A stretch of DNA of 64,000 bases. Source: Yinghuangia seranimata (GTDB lineage Bacteria; Actinomycetota; Actinomycetes; Streptomycetales; Streptomycetaceae). The DNA lies in assembly GCF_029953285.1 (NCBI RefSeq), contig NZ_JASAOI010000022.1:1-64000 (forward strand), written 5' to 3'. Of this stretch, positions 45,177-52,892 are shown one piece after another (position 1 is the first letter of the stretch; the number at the start of each line of letters is the position of its first letter). A program made the position numbers and the translations under genes. The notes beneath the pieces were generated by a model. It ran no database searches and was not told the DNA's origin. It worked only from the letters and a program-made list of their open reading frames with translations.

Positions 45177-47282
45177 GTGCTCGACCGTGTTGAGGCACCA
45201 CCCGTCGCACGCGCGGCGGTTCCGGGCGGCCCGCGTGTGCGGCGCGGCAGCCCGTCGCGGCGCACCACCGCCGCACTCGGTCTGCTGGCCGCCGGCTGGG
45301 CCGTCGTCCTGCTCGCGCACCTGGCGCACGCCGACCTGGTCGTGCTGCCGCTGCTCGTCGTCGGGACCGCCGCGCTGCTGCGCACCGGCGGGACGCTGCT
45401 CGACCGGCTCGTCATCGCCGCCGGAGCCGTCGCGGGCGGCGCGCTGGCCGCCGGACTGCTGTTCTCCGTGTGGCCGTGGGGCCTGCACCCGGTCGCCGTC
45501 GGCGGATTCGGCTGGAGCGTGCTCGTCGCGGCAGGCTGGGCGGCCCGCCGCGCGCCCGCGCTGCCGCGCCGCGTGACCGGCGGCGACCTCGTCGTCCTCG
45601 GCACCGGCCTCGGCGCGTGGCTCATGGCCGCCTGGCCCACCGTCAACCGGCCCGCGGTCGACGCCCTCGCGTTCTTCGCCGGCAACGACACCGGCGACCG
45701 GCTGCGCCAGTTCAGCATGTTCGACGCCGTGCTGCGCTTCGACGGCTACCCGTTCCTCGACCCCGGCCGCACCCACGACGTCCTCGTGCCGGGCATGGCG
45801 ACGAACTACCCCGGCGGCACCGGCTTCCTCTATGCGCTCGTCGACTCCTTCCGCACGTCCGGCGGCCCCACGGGCGACGGCGTCGCCGAAGCTCACCGCT
45901 ACTACGGCCTGTTGCTCGGCGGCTACGCGCTCCTCGCCCTCGTCGTCGTCTGGGCCGCCCGCTGGGTCGCCGGGCACCGCGCCGCCGGATGGCGCGGCGT
46001 CCTCGTCCTGACGGCCATCGGCACGTTCGTCGCGACCGGCATCATGACCGCGTTCGTCTGGTACGGCTTCGACTCCCAGGTGCTCGGCCTCGTCTTCACG
46101 GCGCTCACCGTCGCGCTGCTCGTGCGCTACCCGGACCGGCCCGTCGAGCAGACCGTCGTCGCGGGACTCGCGCTGACCGGCGTCGCGTTCACATATCCGC
46201 TGTACGTGCCGGCCCTCGGCGTCGCCGCCGCCGTGACGCTGTGGGGCATGCGCGCCCGGCTCAAGACGCGGCCGGTCGCGACCGCCGCCGCCCTGCTCTG
46301 CGTCGCCCCGCTCGTGCTGCTGCCGATCGCCGTGCCGCGCCTGGCCGGCGACTTCCACGCGGGCTCGCACCTGCTGCTGCGGGGCCCGATCGTCCAGGCG
46401 CCGCGCCACCTGCTGTTCGCCGCCACCGCGCTCGTCACGGTCGTGATGACGGTCACCACGGCACGCAGGGCGCCGACACAGCGGCTCATGGCCGTCCAGG
46501 TCGCCGCCGCCGCGAGCGTCGCCTGCGGACTGTGGCTCTACCAGCGCGTCCGCATCGGGGCGTCCTCCTACTACCTGGAGAAACTCCTCTACGCGTGGCT
46601 CGTGACCGCCCTGATCGCCCTCGGCGGCAGCGGCACGCTGCTGCGCGGCCGCGGCAGACAGCGACGCGCACCTGCCGCGACCGGGGCGCGCCTGTGGCTC
46701 CGGCGCGGCACCGCCGCCCTCGCCGCCGCGCTCGCCGGAGTCTTGATCGCGGGCGGCGTCAGCTTCGGGCGCCCCGAGTTCGCGTCCGGCCGCCCCGCCG
46801 AGAACAACACCTGGGGCCGCGTATGGGCCGCCGGACTCATCGTCAGCCCCGCACAGAACGAACTCGTCGCGATGCAGCGGCGCCGGCTCCTCGGCGACGG
46901 CACGTTCACCATGGTCGTCCTGCGCCACGGCCGCTCCGACTGGCAGAGCGCCCTGGTCACCATGCAGGCCGCCGCCATGAACCACCAGCTCGGCAGGCTC
47001 GAGGACTACGTCGCCACGATGCCGCTCGTGCCCGTCGACAAGGAAGAGGCGCGGTCCGCGCTCGACCCCATGTGGTACGTCAGCCGGAACTGGGCCGACA
47101 ACCTGGAGATCTACGCCCGGAAGACCCCGACGCCGCTGCGCATCGTCTCGTTCGAGCCCGACGCGACCACCGCACTTACTGCGGCGGCGGCCCGGAACCC
47201 GTGCCGGTGCGTGCGCGTCGTCCCCGTGGGCCCCGGCGTACCGCCCGTCGCAGCGGTCTCAGCCGCTCCGGGCAGGCGTTAG
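45177..47282 (+). CDS. Large multi-span membrane protein, glycosyltransferase-like (copy B)
   Basis: Paralogue of the preceding protein (701 aa), with the same layout: Arg-rich N-terminus, many spans, and a C-terminal soluble domain. Matching motifs are GDRLRQFSMFDAVL, PGMATNYPGGTGFLYAL, HLLLRGPIV, and AMNHQLGRLEDYV. Divergence is substantial, so the two copies are old. The GTG at 45177 follows GGGAGGGG. It lies 24 nt after copy A. It ends the cluster, 41 nt before the radical-SAM gene, with no terminator between them. Confidence 0.78.
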   Translation: MLDRVEAPPVARAAVPGGPRVRRGSPSRRTTAALGLLAAGWAVVLLAHLAHADLVVLPLLVVGTAALLRTGGTLLDRLVIAAGAVAGGALAAGLLFSVWPWGLHPVAVGGFGWSVLVAAGWAARRAPALPRRVTGGDLVVLGTGLGAWLMAAWPTVNRPAVDALAFFAGNDTGDRLRQFSMFDAVLRFDGYPFLDPGRTHDVLVPGMATNYPGGTGFLYALVDSFRTSGGPTGDGVAEAHRYYGLLLGGYALLALVVVWAARWVAGHRAAGWRGVLVLTAIGTFVATGIMTAFVWYGFDSQVLGLVFTALTVALLVRYPDRPVEQTVVAGLALTGVAFTYPLYVPALGVAAAVTLWGMRARLKTRPVATAAALLCVAPLVLLPIAVPRLAGDFHAGSHLLLRGPIVQAPRHLLFAATALVTVVMTVTTARRAPTQRLMAVQVAAAASVACGLWLYQRVRIGASSYYLEKLLYAWLVTALIALGGSGTLLRGRGRQRRAPAATGARLWLRRGTAALAAALAGVLIAGGVSFGRPEFASGRPAENNTWGRVWAAGLIVSPAQNELVAMQRRRLLGDGTFTMVVLRHGRSDWQSALVTMQAAAMNHQLGRLEDYVATMPLVPVDKEEARSALDPMWYVSRNWADNLEIYARKTPTPLRIVSFEPDATTALTAAAARNPCRCVRVVPVGPGVPPVAAVSAAPGRR

Positions 47283-47323
47283 GCTGGGAGGCTGTTCCCC
47301 CATCCCCTCCCGGAGGATGCACC

Positions 47324-49249
47324 ATGTCTGTCGAGTCGGTGTTCCCGCGCCTGGAGCCGCTGCTGCCGCGCGTGCAGAAGCCGATCCAGTACGTCGGCGG
47401 CGAGCTGAACTCGACCGTGAAGGACTGGGACGCGGCGGCCGTCCGCTGGGCCCTCATGTACCCCGACGCGTACGAGGTCGGCCTGCCCAACCAGGGCGTC
47501 ATGATCCTGTACGAGGTGCTCAACGAGGTCGCGGACGTCCTCGCCGAGCGCACCTACGCGGTGTGGCCCGACATGGAGAAGCTCATGCGCGAGCACTCCG
47601 TGCCCCAGTTCACCGTCGACGCGCACCGCCCCGTCGGCGCGTTCGACGTCTTCGGCGTGAGCTTCTCGACCGAGCTCGGCTACACCAACCTGCTCAACGC
47701 GCTCGACCTCGCGGGCATCCCGCTGGAGGCCAAGGACCGCGGCGCCGACGACCCGATCGTGCTCATCGGCGGCCACGCCTCCTTCAACCCCGAGCCGATC
47801 GCCGACTTCATCGACGCCGCCGTCGTCGGCGACGGCGAGCAGGCCGTGCTCCAGGTCACCGACGTGATCCGGGCCTGGAAGGCCGAAGGCCGCCCCGGCG
47901 GGCGCGACGAGCTGCTGTTCCGCCTCGCCGCCACCGGCGGCGTGTACGTGCCGCGCTTCTACGACGTCGACTACCTCGACGACGGCCGCATCCAGCGCGT
48001 CGCGCCGAACCGCTCCGGCGTGCCGTGGCGGGTGTCCAAGCACACCGTCATGGACCTCGACGAGTGGCCGTACCCGAAGCAGCCGCTGGTGCCGCTCGCG
48101 GAGACCGTCCACGAGCGCATGTCCGTCGAGATCTTCCGCGGCTGCACCCGGGGCTGCCGGTTCTGCCAGGCCGGCATGATCACCCGCCCGGTCCGCGAGC
48201 GCAGCATCACCGGCATCGGCGAGATGGTCGAGAAGGGCCTCAAGGCGACCGGCTTCGAAGAGGTCGGCCTGCTGTCCCTCTCGTCCGCCGACCACTCCGA
48301 GATCGCCGAGGTCGCCAAGGGCCTCGCCGACCGGTACACCGAGGACAAGATCGGCCTGTCGCTGCCGTCGACCCGCGTCGACGCGTTCAACATCGACCTG
48401 GCCAACGAGCTGACCCGCAACGGCCGCCGCAGCGGCCTGACGTTCGCGCCCGAAGGCGGCAGCGAGCGCATGCGCAAGGTCATCAACAAGATGGTCAGCG
48501 AAGAGGACCTGATCCGCACCGTCGCCACCGCGTACGGCAACGGCTGGCGCCAGGTGAAGCTGTACTTCATGTGCGGCCTCCCGACGGAGACGGACGAGGA
48601 CGTGCTCCAGATCGCGGAGATGGCCAAGAAGGTCATCGCCAAGGGCCGCGAGGTCTCCGGCAGCCGCGACATCCGCTGCACGGTGTCCATCGGCGGCTTC
48701 GTGCCCAAGCCGCACACGCCGTTCCAGTGGGCGCCGCAGCTCGACCACAAGACGACCGACGAGCGCCTGCAGAAGCTGCGCGACGTCATCCGTGCCGACA
48801 AGCAGTACGGCAAGTCGATCGGCTTCCGCTACCACGACGGCAAGCCGGGCATCGTCGAGGGACTGCTGTCCCGCGGCGACCGCCGCGTCGGCAAGGTCAT
48901 CCGCGCGGTGTGGGAGGACGGCGGCCGCTTCGACGGCTGGAGCGAGCACTTCAGCTACGACCGCTGGATGCGCTGCGCCGACAAGGCCCTCGCCGACGAC
49001 CCGGTCGACGTCGACTGGTACACCACCCGCGAGCGCGACTGGAACGAGGTCCTCCCCTGGGACCACCTCGACTCCGGCCTCGACAAGGACTGGCTGTGGG
49101 AGGACTGGCAGGACGCCCTCGACGAGGTCGAGGTCGAGGACTGCCGCTGGACCCCGTGCTTCGACTGCGGCGTCTGCCCGCAGATGGGCACCGAGATCCA
49201 GATCGGCCCGACCGGCCAGAAGCTGCTGCCCCTGTCGGTCGTGAAGTAG
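47324..49249 (+). CDS. B12-binding-type radical SAM protein (TIGR03960)
   Basis: A conserved radical-SAM enzyme of unknown reaction, usually encoded beside a DUF2344 protein. The 641-residue protein has an N-terminal B12-binding-like region, then the [4Fe-4S] motif C-x3-C-x2-C (C274, C278, C281 in GCTRGCRFC). SAM-binding motifs follow, and a Cys-rich C-terminus (CFDCGVCPQ) may hold another cluster. The ATG at 47324 follows CGGAGG. In relatives the DUF2344 gene is adjacent; here about 2.6 kb intervenes. Confidence 0.93.
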   Translation: MSVESVFPRLEPLLPRVQKPIQYVGGELNSTVKDWDAAAVRWALMYPDAYEVGLPNQGVMILYEVLNEVADVLAERTYAVWPDMEKLMREHSVPQFTVDAHRPVGAFDVFGVSFSTELGYTNLLNALDLAGIPLEAKDRGADDPIVLIGGHASFNPEPIADFIDAAVVGDGEQAVLQVTDVIRAWKAEGRPGGRDELLFRLAATGGVYVPRFYDVDYLDDGRIQRVAPNRSGVPWRVSKHTVMDLDEWPYPKQPLVPLAETVHERMSVEIFRGCTRGCRFCQAGMITRPVRERSITGIGEMVEKGLKATGFEEVGLLSLSSADHSEIAEVAKGLADRYTEDKIGLSLPSTRVDAFNIDLANELTRNGRRSGLTFAPEGGSERMRKVINKMVSEEDLIRTVATAYGNGWRQVKLYFMCGLPTETDEDVLQIAEMAKKVIAKGREVSGSRDIRCTVSIGGFVPKPHTPFQWAPQLDHKTTDERLQKLRDVIRADKQYGKSIGFRYHDGKPGIVEGLLSRGDRRVGKVIRAVWEDGGRFDGWSEHFSYDRWMRCADKALADDPVDVDWYTTRERDWNEVLPWDHLDSGLDKDWLWEDWQDALDEVEVEDCRWTPCFDCGVCPQMGTEIQIGPTGQKLLPLSVVK

Positions 49250-49265
49250 CCCCGACGAGCCCCCC

Positions 49266-49303
49266 GGGCCCGGAGACCACCCGCAAGGGAGGCCTCCGGG
49301 CCC
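49266..49303 (+). terminator. Terminator after the radical SAM gene
   Basis: GGGCCCGGAG (49266-49275) pairs with CTCCGGGCCC (49294-49303), followed by GTTCGTTT. It isolates the radical-SAM gene from the DUF2344 gene. Confidence 0.72.
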
Positions 49304-49349
49304 GTTCGTTTCGCCGCCTGCGGACACGCGACGGCCGTAGGTTGAGGCC

Positions 49350-49580
49350 GTGCACGACCGCGAGCTGGACTTGACGGTGGTCCTGTCGTATGAGGACCCG
49401 TGGTGGGTGGCACGCTGCCTCGACGTCGAGGTGACGAGCCATGGCCGCACGAAAACCGAGGCGCTCGCCATGGTGCGCGAGGCGCTCGAGCTGTTCTTCG
49501 AGGACAACGCGAACACCGTGCCGCCGGCGCCGCTGATCGAGCCGCGCATCGAGCGCCTGCGTGTGCGGGTCCCCACGTGA
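49350..49580 (+). CDS. HicB-like antitoxin, solitary
   Basis: A 76-residue protein of the HicB antitoxin type (YEDPWWVARCLDVEVTSHGRTKTEALAMVREALELFFED), which normally neutralises the HicA ribonuclease. The stop overlaps a GTG (GTGA at 49577-49580) where a HicA start is often placed, but the following frame (VSPVPR then divergent sequence) has no HicA-like dsRNA-binding fold. It is therefore an orphan or the remains of a pair. It may now be a stand-alone regulator. Confidence 0.8.
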   Translation: MHDRELDLTVVLSYEDPWWVARCLDVEVTSHGRTKTEALAMVREALELFFEDNANTVPPAPLIEPRIERLRVRVPT

Positions 49581-49651
49581 GCCCGGTGCCCCGTTGGTGC
49601 GCGACGTCTCCGGAGCGCCGTCGCGGCCCCGACCGCATCGTCGCGGAGGCA

Positions 49652-50045
49652 GCGGCGCTTTGGGGACCGTGGCCGGGTGGGGGGCGTCCTGCCGGGTGCC
49701 AGGGGTTCCGGGGGAGGGCGCATGGCCGTGGAGGACCAGGACGGAGGCGCACGCGGGGAGCCGTCCCCTGCGGTGGAGCCCGTCGGCCTCGTCAAGCCCC
49801 TGTACCCGTCGCCCCCGCCGAGCCGGTCGGCCTCGTCGAAGCCGTCGAGCCCGTCCAGCCCGTCCAGCCCGTCGCGGGCGAGCGGGGCGATGCGGAGCGG
49901 GTCGACCCCGTAGCGCCGTCGCAGTTCCAGCCACATCGCGGCGGTGGGGCAACCGTCGCATAGGCTGCGGCGCTTTGGGGGAACCGTGGCCGGGCGGGGG
50001 GCGTCCTGCCCGGTGCCAGGGGTTCCGGGGGAGGGCGCATGGCCG
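49652..50045 (+). repeat. Imperfect direct repeat of about 78 bp (two copies)
   Basis: Copy 1 (49652-49728) and copy 2 (49967-50045) share the motif that starts GCGGCGCTTTGGGG and ends GGGCGCATGGCCG, with only a few differences. Copy 2 contains the ribosome site and ATG of the 584-residue gene; copy 1 contains an equivalent ATG at 49722. A 5' gene region was duplicated here. The rest of the 458-nt stretch 49581-50038 holds the broken copy 1 reading frame. Confidence 0.8.
49722..49913 (+). pseudogene. Broken duplicate of the start of the Arg/Trp-rich gene
   Basis: The 63-residue frame begins MAVEDQDGGARGEPSPAVEPVGLVKP, closely like the start of the gene at 50039 (MAAGEQDRGGQGEP ...). It then becomes Ser/Pro-rich and stops. 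In the other plus-strand frame the sequence continues with VEPVGLVEAVEPVQPVQPVAGERGDAERVD, again matching the intact gene, so a frameshift lies between. The remainder of the gene is not duplicated. Confidence 0.7.
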
Positions 50046-51793
50046 CAGGGGAGCAGGACAGAGGCGGACAGGGGGAGCCTGTCGCGGCCGAGCGGGGCGA
50101 TGCGGAGCGGGTCGACCTCGGCAAGCCGGGGGCCGGGGAGCCGTCCCGGGTCGTGGAGCCCGTCGATCTCGGCAAGCCTGTCGACCACGTCGAGCCCGTT
50201 GACCTGACTGAGCCTGTCCAGCACGTCGAGCCCGTCGATCTCGTCAAAACCGTCGAGCCCGTCCAGCAGGTCGAGCCTGTCGGCCTCGTCGAAAGCGGCC
50301 GGCCCGTCGAGCCCGCGGCGCAGAACGCGCCCGCGTGGCTGGTCTGGCCGCTTCGGGTCGTCGCCATCATCGTCGTCGTGCCCGTTCAGCTGGTGCGCGC
50401 GTTTGCTCTCGCCCTCGGGAAGGCGGCCAAGCGCGTCGGGCGGGTGCTCTGGGCCGGGCTCGTCTGGCCGTTTCGGCAGGTCGGGCGCGGGCTGGTCCGG
50501 GTCGGGCGGAAGGCGGCCGCGCCGCTGAAGGCGTTGGGGCGGTTGGTCGTCCGGGGCCTCAAGGCGCTCGGGCGCGGGGTCGCGTGGCCGTTCCGGCGGC
50601 TCGGGGCCGCGCTGCGGTGGCTGGGCCGGTGGATCGCCCGGGGTCTCCGGGCGCTCGGGCGTGTGCTGCGGGTTCTGGCCCGTGGTCTCGTCTGGCCCCT
50701 GCGGCGGCTTTGGCTCGGGCTGCGGTGGCTCGGGCGCTGGATCGGGCGGGGGTTCGCCGCCGGGTTCCGGGCGTTCGGGCGTGGGCTGAAGGTCGTCGGC
50801 CGGGTGCTGCGCGTGCTGGTGCGCGGCTTCGTCTGGCCGCTCCGGCGGCTCTGGCGTGGGCTGCGGTGGCTCGGGCGGGCGTTCGCGCGGGGGCTGGCGG
50901 CGTTCGGGCGGCTGCTCCGGCGGCCGCTCTCGTGGCTCGCGCGCGGGCTGCGGCGGTTCGGCCGCGGGCTTCGGCGCGCCATGTCGGCGCTCGTGACGAT
51001 GTTCGCGTGGTTTCTCTCGTTCCTCGTCGGTGTTGTGCGGTGGCTCTGGCGGGATGTGGTTGTCCGCTCGGTCCGTGCGCTCGCGCGGCCTGCGGTGTTC
51101 CTCGCCCGCGGCCTCGCCCGGCTCGCCCGAGCCACCGCCGTCGGGCTCGGGCACGTGCTGCGTTGGACGTGGCGGGTCGTCGTGTGGCCGTTCACTCGTG
51201 TGGGGCTCGCGCTTCGCTGGTTGGGACGAAATCTGCGGCCGCCGCTGGCGTGGGCCGCGCGTGCCGCCGCCCGGCTCGGCGTGCTGGTCGCGGGTGTCCT
51301 GGTCTGGCCGTTCGTCCGGCTCGGCCGGGGCGTCAAGTGGGGCGGCGGCCGGCTGCGTCGCGGCCTGGGCGCCACGGCGCGGGTCGTCGGCGGCGCCTTG
51401 CGGTGGAGCGCCCGCGTCGTGTGGCGCGTCCTGTGCTTCCTCGGCCTGGTCCTCGCCTGGCCGTTCGTGGCCGCGTGGCGGTACGTGCTGCGTCCGGTCC
51501 TGCGTGCCGCGCGGGACGCGCTGCGCTGGGCCGGCCGGCTCCTGCGGGCCGGGCTGCGCGCGCTGGCCAGGCCGTTCGTCGCGCTGTACCGCCAGGTGCT
51601 GACCCCGGTCGGCCACGCGGTGCGTGACGCGGCCCGCGCGGTCGGCCGCACCTTCCGCCAGGTGTTCGCCGAGGCCGTCGCCGCGCTGCGCTCGGCGGGG
51701 AGCACCGTGCGGAGCTCCGTGAGCGAGGCGGGACGGAGCGTGCGCGCGACACTGCGTGACGTCCGGCGCGCCCTGCGTCGGGGCGGACGATGA
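50039..51793 (+). CDS. Arg/Trp/Leu-rich membrane-associated repeat protein, unknown
   Basis: I do not recognise this 584-residue protein. The N-terminal 100 residues are acidic with a V-E-P-V-D-L type repeat (about residues 40-95). From about residue 100 it is strongly basic and dominated by Arg, Leu, Gly, Val, Ala and Trp. A Trp-Pro motif ([LVA]-W-P-[LF]) recurs at Trp 103, 143, 183, 219, 266, 383, 423 and 474, often followed by LRWLGR-like runs. One clear hydrophobic span with no charge (about 105-125) exists; the others are amphipathic. A good GGGGGAGGG site precedes ATG 50039. The opposite-strand frame is Thr/Arg/Pro-rich and not credible. It may coat the membrane or bind nucleic acid; function unknown. 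Confidence 0.7.
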   Translation: MAAGEQDRGGQGEPVAAERGDAERVDLGKPGAGEPSRVVEPVDLGKPVDHVEPVDLTEPVQHVEPVDLVKTVEPVQQVEPVGLVESGRPVEPAAQNAPAWLVWPLRVVAIIVVVPVQLVRAFALALGKAAKRVGRVLWAGLVWPFRQVGRGLVRVGRKAAAPLKALGRLVVRGLKALGRGVAWPFRRLGAALRWLGRWIARGLRALGRVLRVLARGLVWPLRRLWLGLRWLGRWIGRGFAAGFRAFGRGLKVVGRVLRVLVRGFVWPLRRLWRGLRWLGRAFARGLAAFGRLLRRPLSWLARGLRRFGRGLRRAMSALVTMFAWFLSFLVGVVRWLWRDVVVRSVRALARPAVFLARGLARLARATAVGLGHVLRWTWRVVVWPFTRVGLALRWLGRNLRPPLAWAARAAARLGVLVAGVLVWPFVRLGRGVKWGGGRLRRGLGATARVVGGALRWSARVVWRVLCFLGLVLAWPFVAAWRYVLRPVLRAARDALRWAGRLLRAGLRALARPFVALYRQVLTPVGHAVRDAARAVGRTFRQVFAEAVAALRSAGSTVRSSVSEAGRSVRATLRDVRRALRRGGR

Positions 51794-51897
51794 CACACCC
51801 ATGACAGAAGGCCTCCCGCTCCCCGTACCCTGGAGCCAGAGCCATCCCGTGATCACACTGATCCCTACTTGAGGACTGAGCAGCCCTGGCACGCCGA

Positions 51898-52707
51898 ATG
51901 CCCGAAGGACCGCCGCCCGCACCGGCCGTCCAGAAACTGCGCCTGCGTTACGCCAAGCGCGGCCGTCTGCGGTTCACCAGCCACCGGGACTTCCAGCGGG
52001 CGTTCGAGCGCGCGCTGCGCCGGTCCGAGGTGCCGATGGCGTACTCGGCCGGGTTCACCCCGCACCCCAAGGTGTCGTACGCGGGTGCCGCGCCGACCGG
52101 CGTGGCCAGCGAGGCCGAGTACCTGGAGCTGTCGGTGGCCCGCCGCTGCGAGCCGGCCGAGCTGTGCGCGCTGCTCGACGCGTCGCTGCCCCCGGGCCTG
52201 GACGTGCTGGAGGTCGTCGAGGCCGCCCCGGGCAACCTGGCCGAGCGGCTGCAGGCGTCGGTGTGGGAGATCCGGCTGCCCGAGGTCGAGCCGGAGACGG
52301 CCGCCAAGGCGGTCGCGGCGTTCATGGGCGCTGAGTCGGTCCAGGTCGAGCGGATGACCAAGAACGGCATGCGCACCTTCGACGCGCGGGCCGCGGTCGC
52401 GGCCCTGGACTCGCCCCTCGAGCGGGGCACACCGTCCGATGATGAGATTGACGCAGGTCACCCGGGTGTCGATGGGAGCGGCGACCGACCCTGTGCGATA
52501 CTGCGACTGGTTGTACGGCACACCACACCCGCCGTCCGACCCGACGACGTTCTGTCCGGTCTTCGCTTGGTCGCCGACCTCGCGCCGCCCGTACCCGCCG
52601 CGGTGACCCGCCTGGCGCAGGGGCCGCTCGACGCCGAGACCGGTGCGGTGACCGATCCGCTCGCGCCCGAGCATGCGGTGACCTCGACGGGGAACGAGGA
52701 ACTGTAG
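51898..52707 (+). CDS. TIGR03936 family protein (DUF2344), radical-SAM partner
   Basis: Conserved partner of the TIGR03960 radical SAM protein; function unknown. The 269-residue protein has the signature KLRLRYAKRGRLRFTSHRDF and YSAGFTPHPKVSYA (about residues 12-60), both typical of the family. It ends in a variable Pro/Glu-rich region. The ATG at 51898 is the only credible start; no clear ribosome site is seen. It lies 104 nt after the Arg-rich gene and 185 nt before the RNase gene. Confidence 0.9.
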   Translation: MPEGPPPAPAVQKLRLRYAKRGRLRFTSHRDFQRAFERALRRSEVPMAYSAGFTPHPKVSYAGAAPTGVASEAEYLELSVARRCEPAELCALLDASLPPGLDVLEVVEAAPGNLAERLQASVWEIRLPEVEPETAAKAVAAFMGAESVQVERMTKNGMRTFDARAAVAALDSPLERGTPSDDEIDAGHPGVDGSGDRPCAILRLVVRHTTPAVRPDDVLSGLRLVADLAPPVPAAVTRLAQGPLDAETGAVTDPLAPEHAVTSTGNEEL

Positions 52708-52892
52708 GCGGGCTGTGCTGCGGACCGAAGCAGCGGACCGTCGTCGACGTCTCGGCCCGGAACGACCGTGCCTGAGACGCATTCCGACAGACTTTCGTCG
52801 GCCCCGCCCGGTGCGGGGCCGGCGAGCGAGAACGAGCTTCTGTGCGGCGCCCTTTGTGGAGCGCCCGGAAGCGTGACGGGAGACAGACCCGC

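Noticed and set aside
49581-50038. A HicA toxin gene after hicB
   Set aside because: The frame starting at 49577 begins like HicA but gives no lysine/histidine HicA core and merges into the duplicated gene debris.
50386-51798. A minus-strand frame opposite the Arg/Trp-rich gene
   Set aside because: Thr/Ser/Arg/Pro-rich with no hydrophobic pattern; the plus strand has a strong ribosome site and a matching duplicated start.
47279-51922. A 1547-codon minus-strand open frame opposite the radical SAM and Arg-rich genes
   Set aside because: It is low-complexity Pro/Glu/Arg and opposite a clear radical SAM gene; no start site or domain support.
32134-52707. A mobile element or integrative island carrying the cluster
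   Set aside because: No integrase, transposase, attachment repeats or tRNA border were seen, so horizontal insertion is only a possibility.
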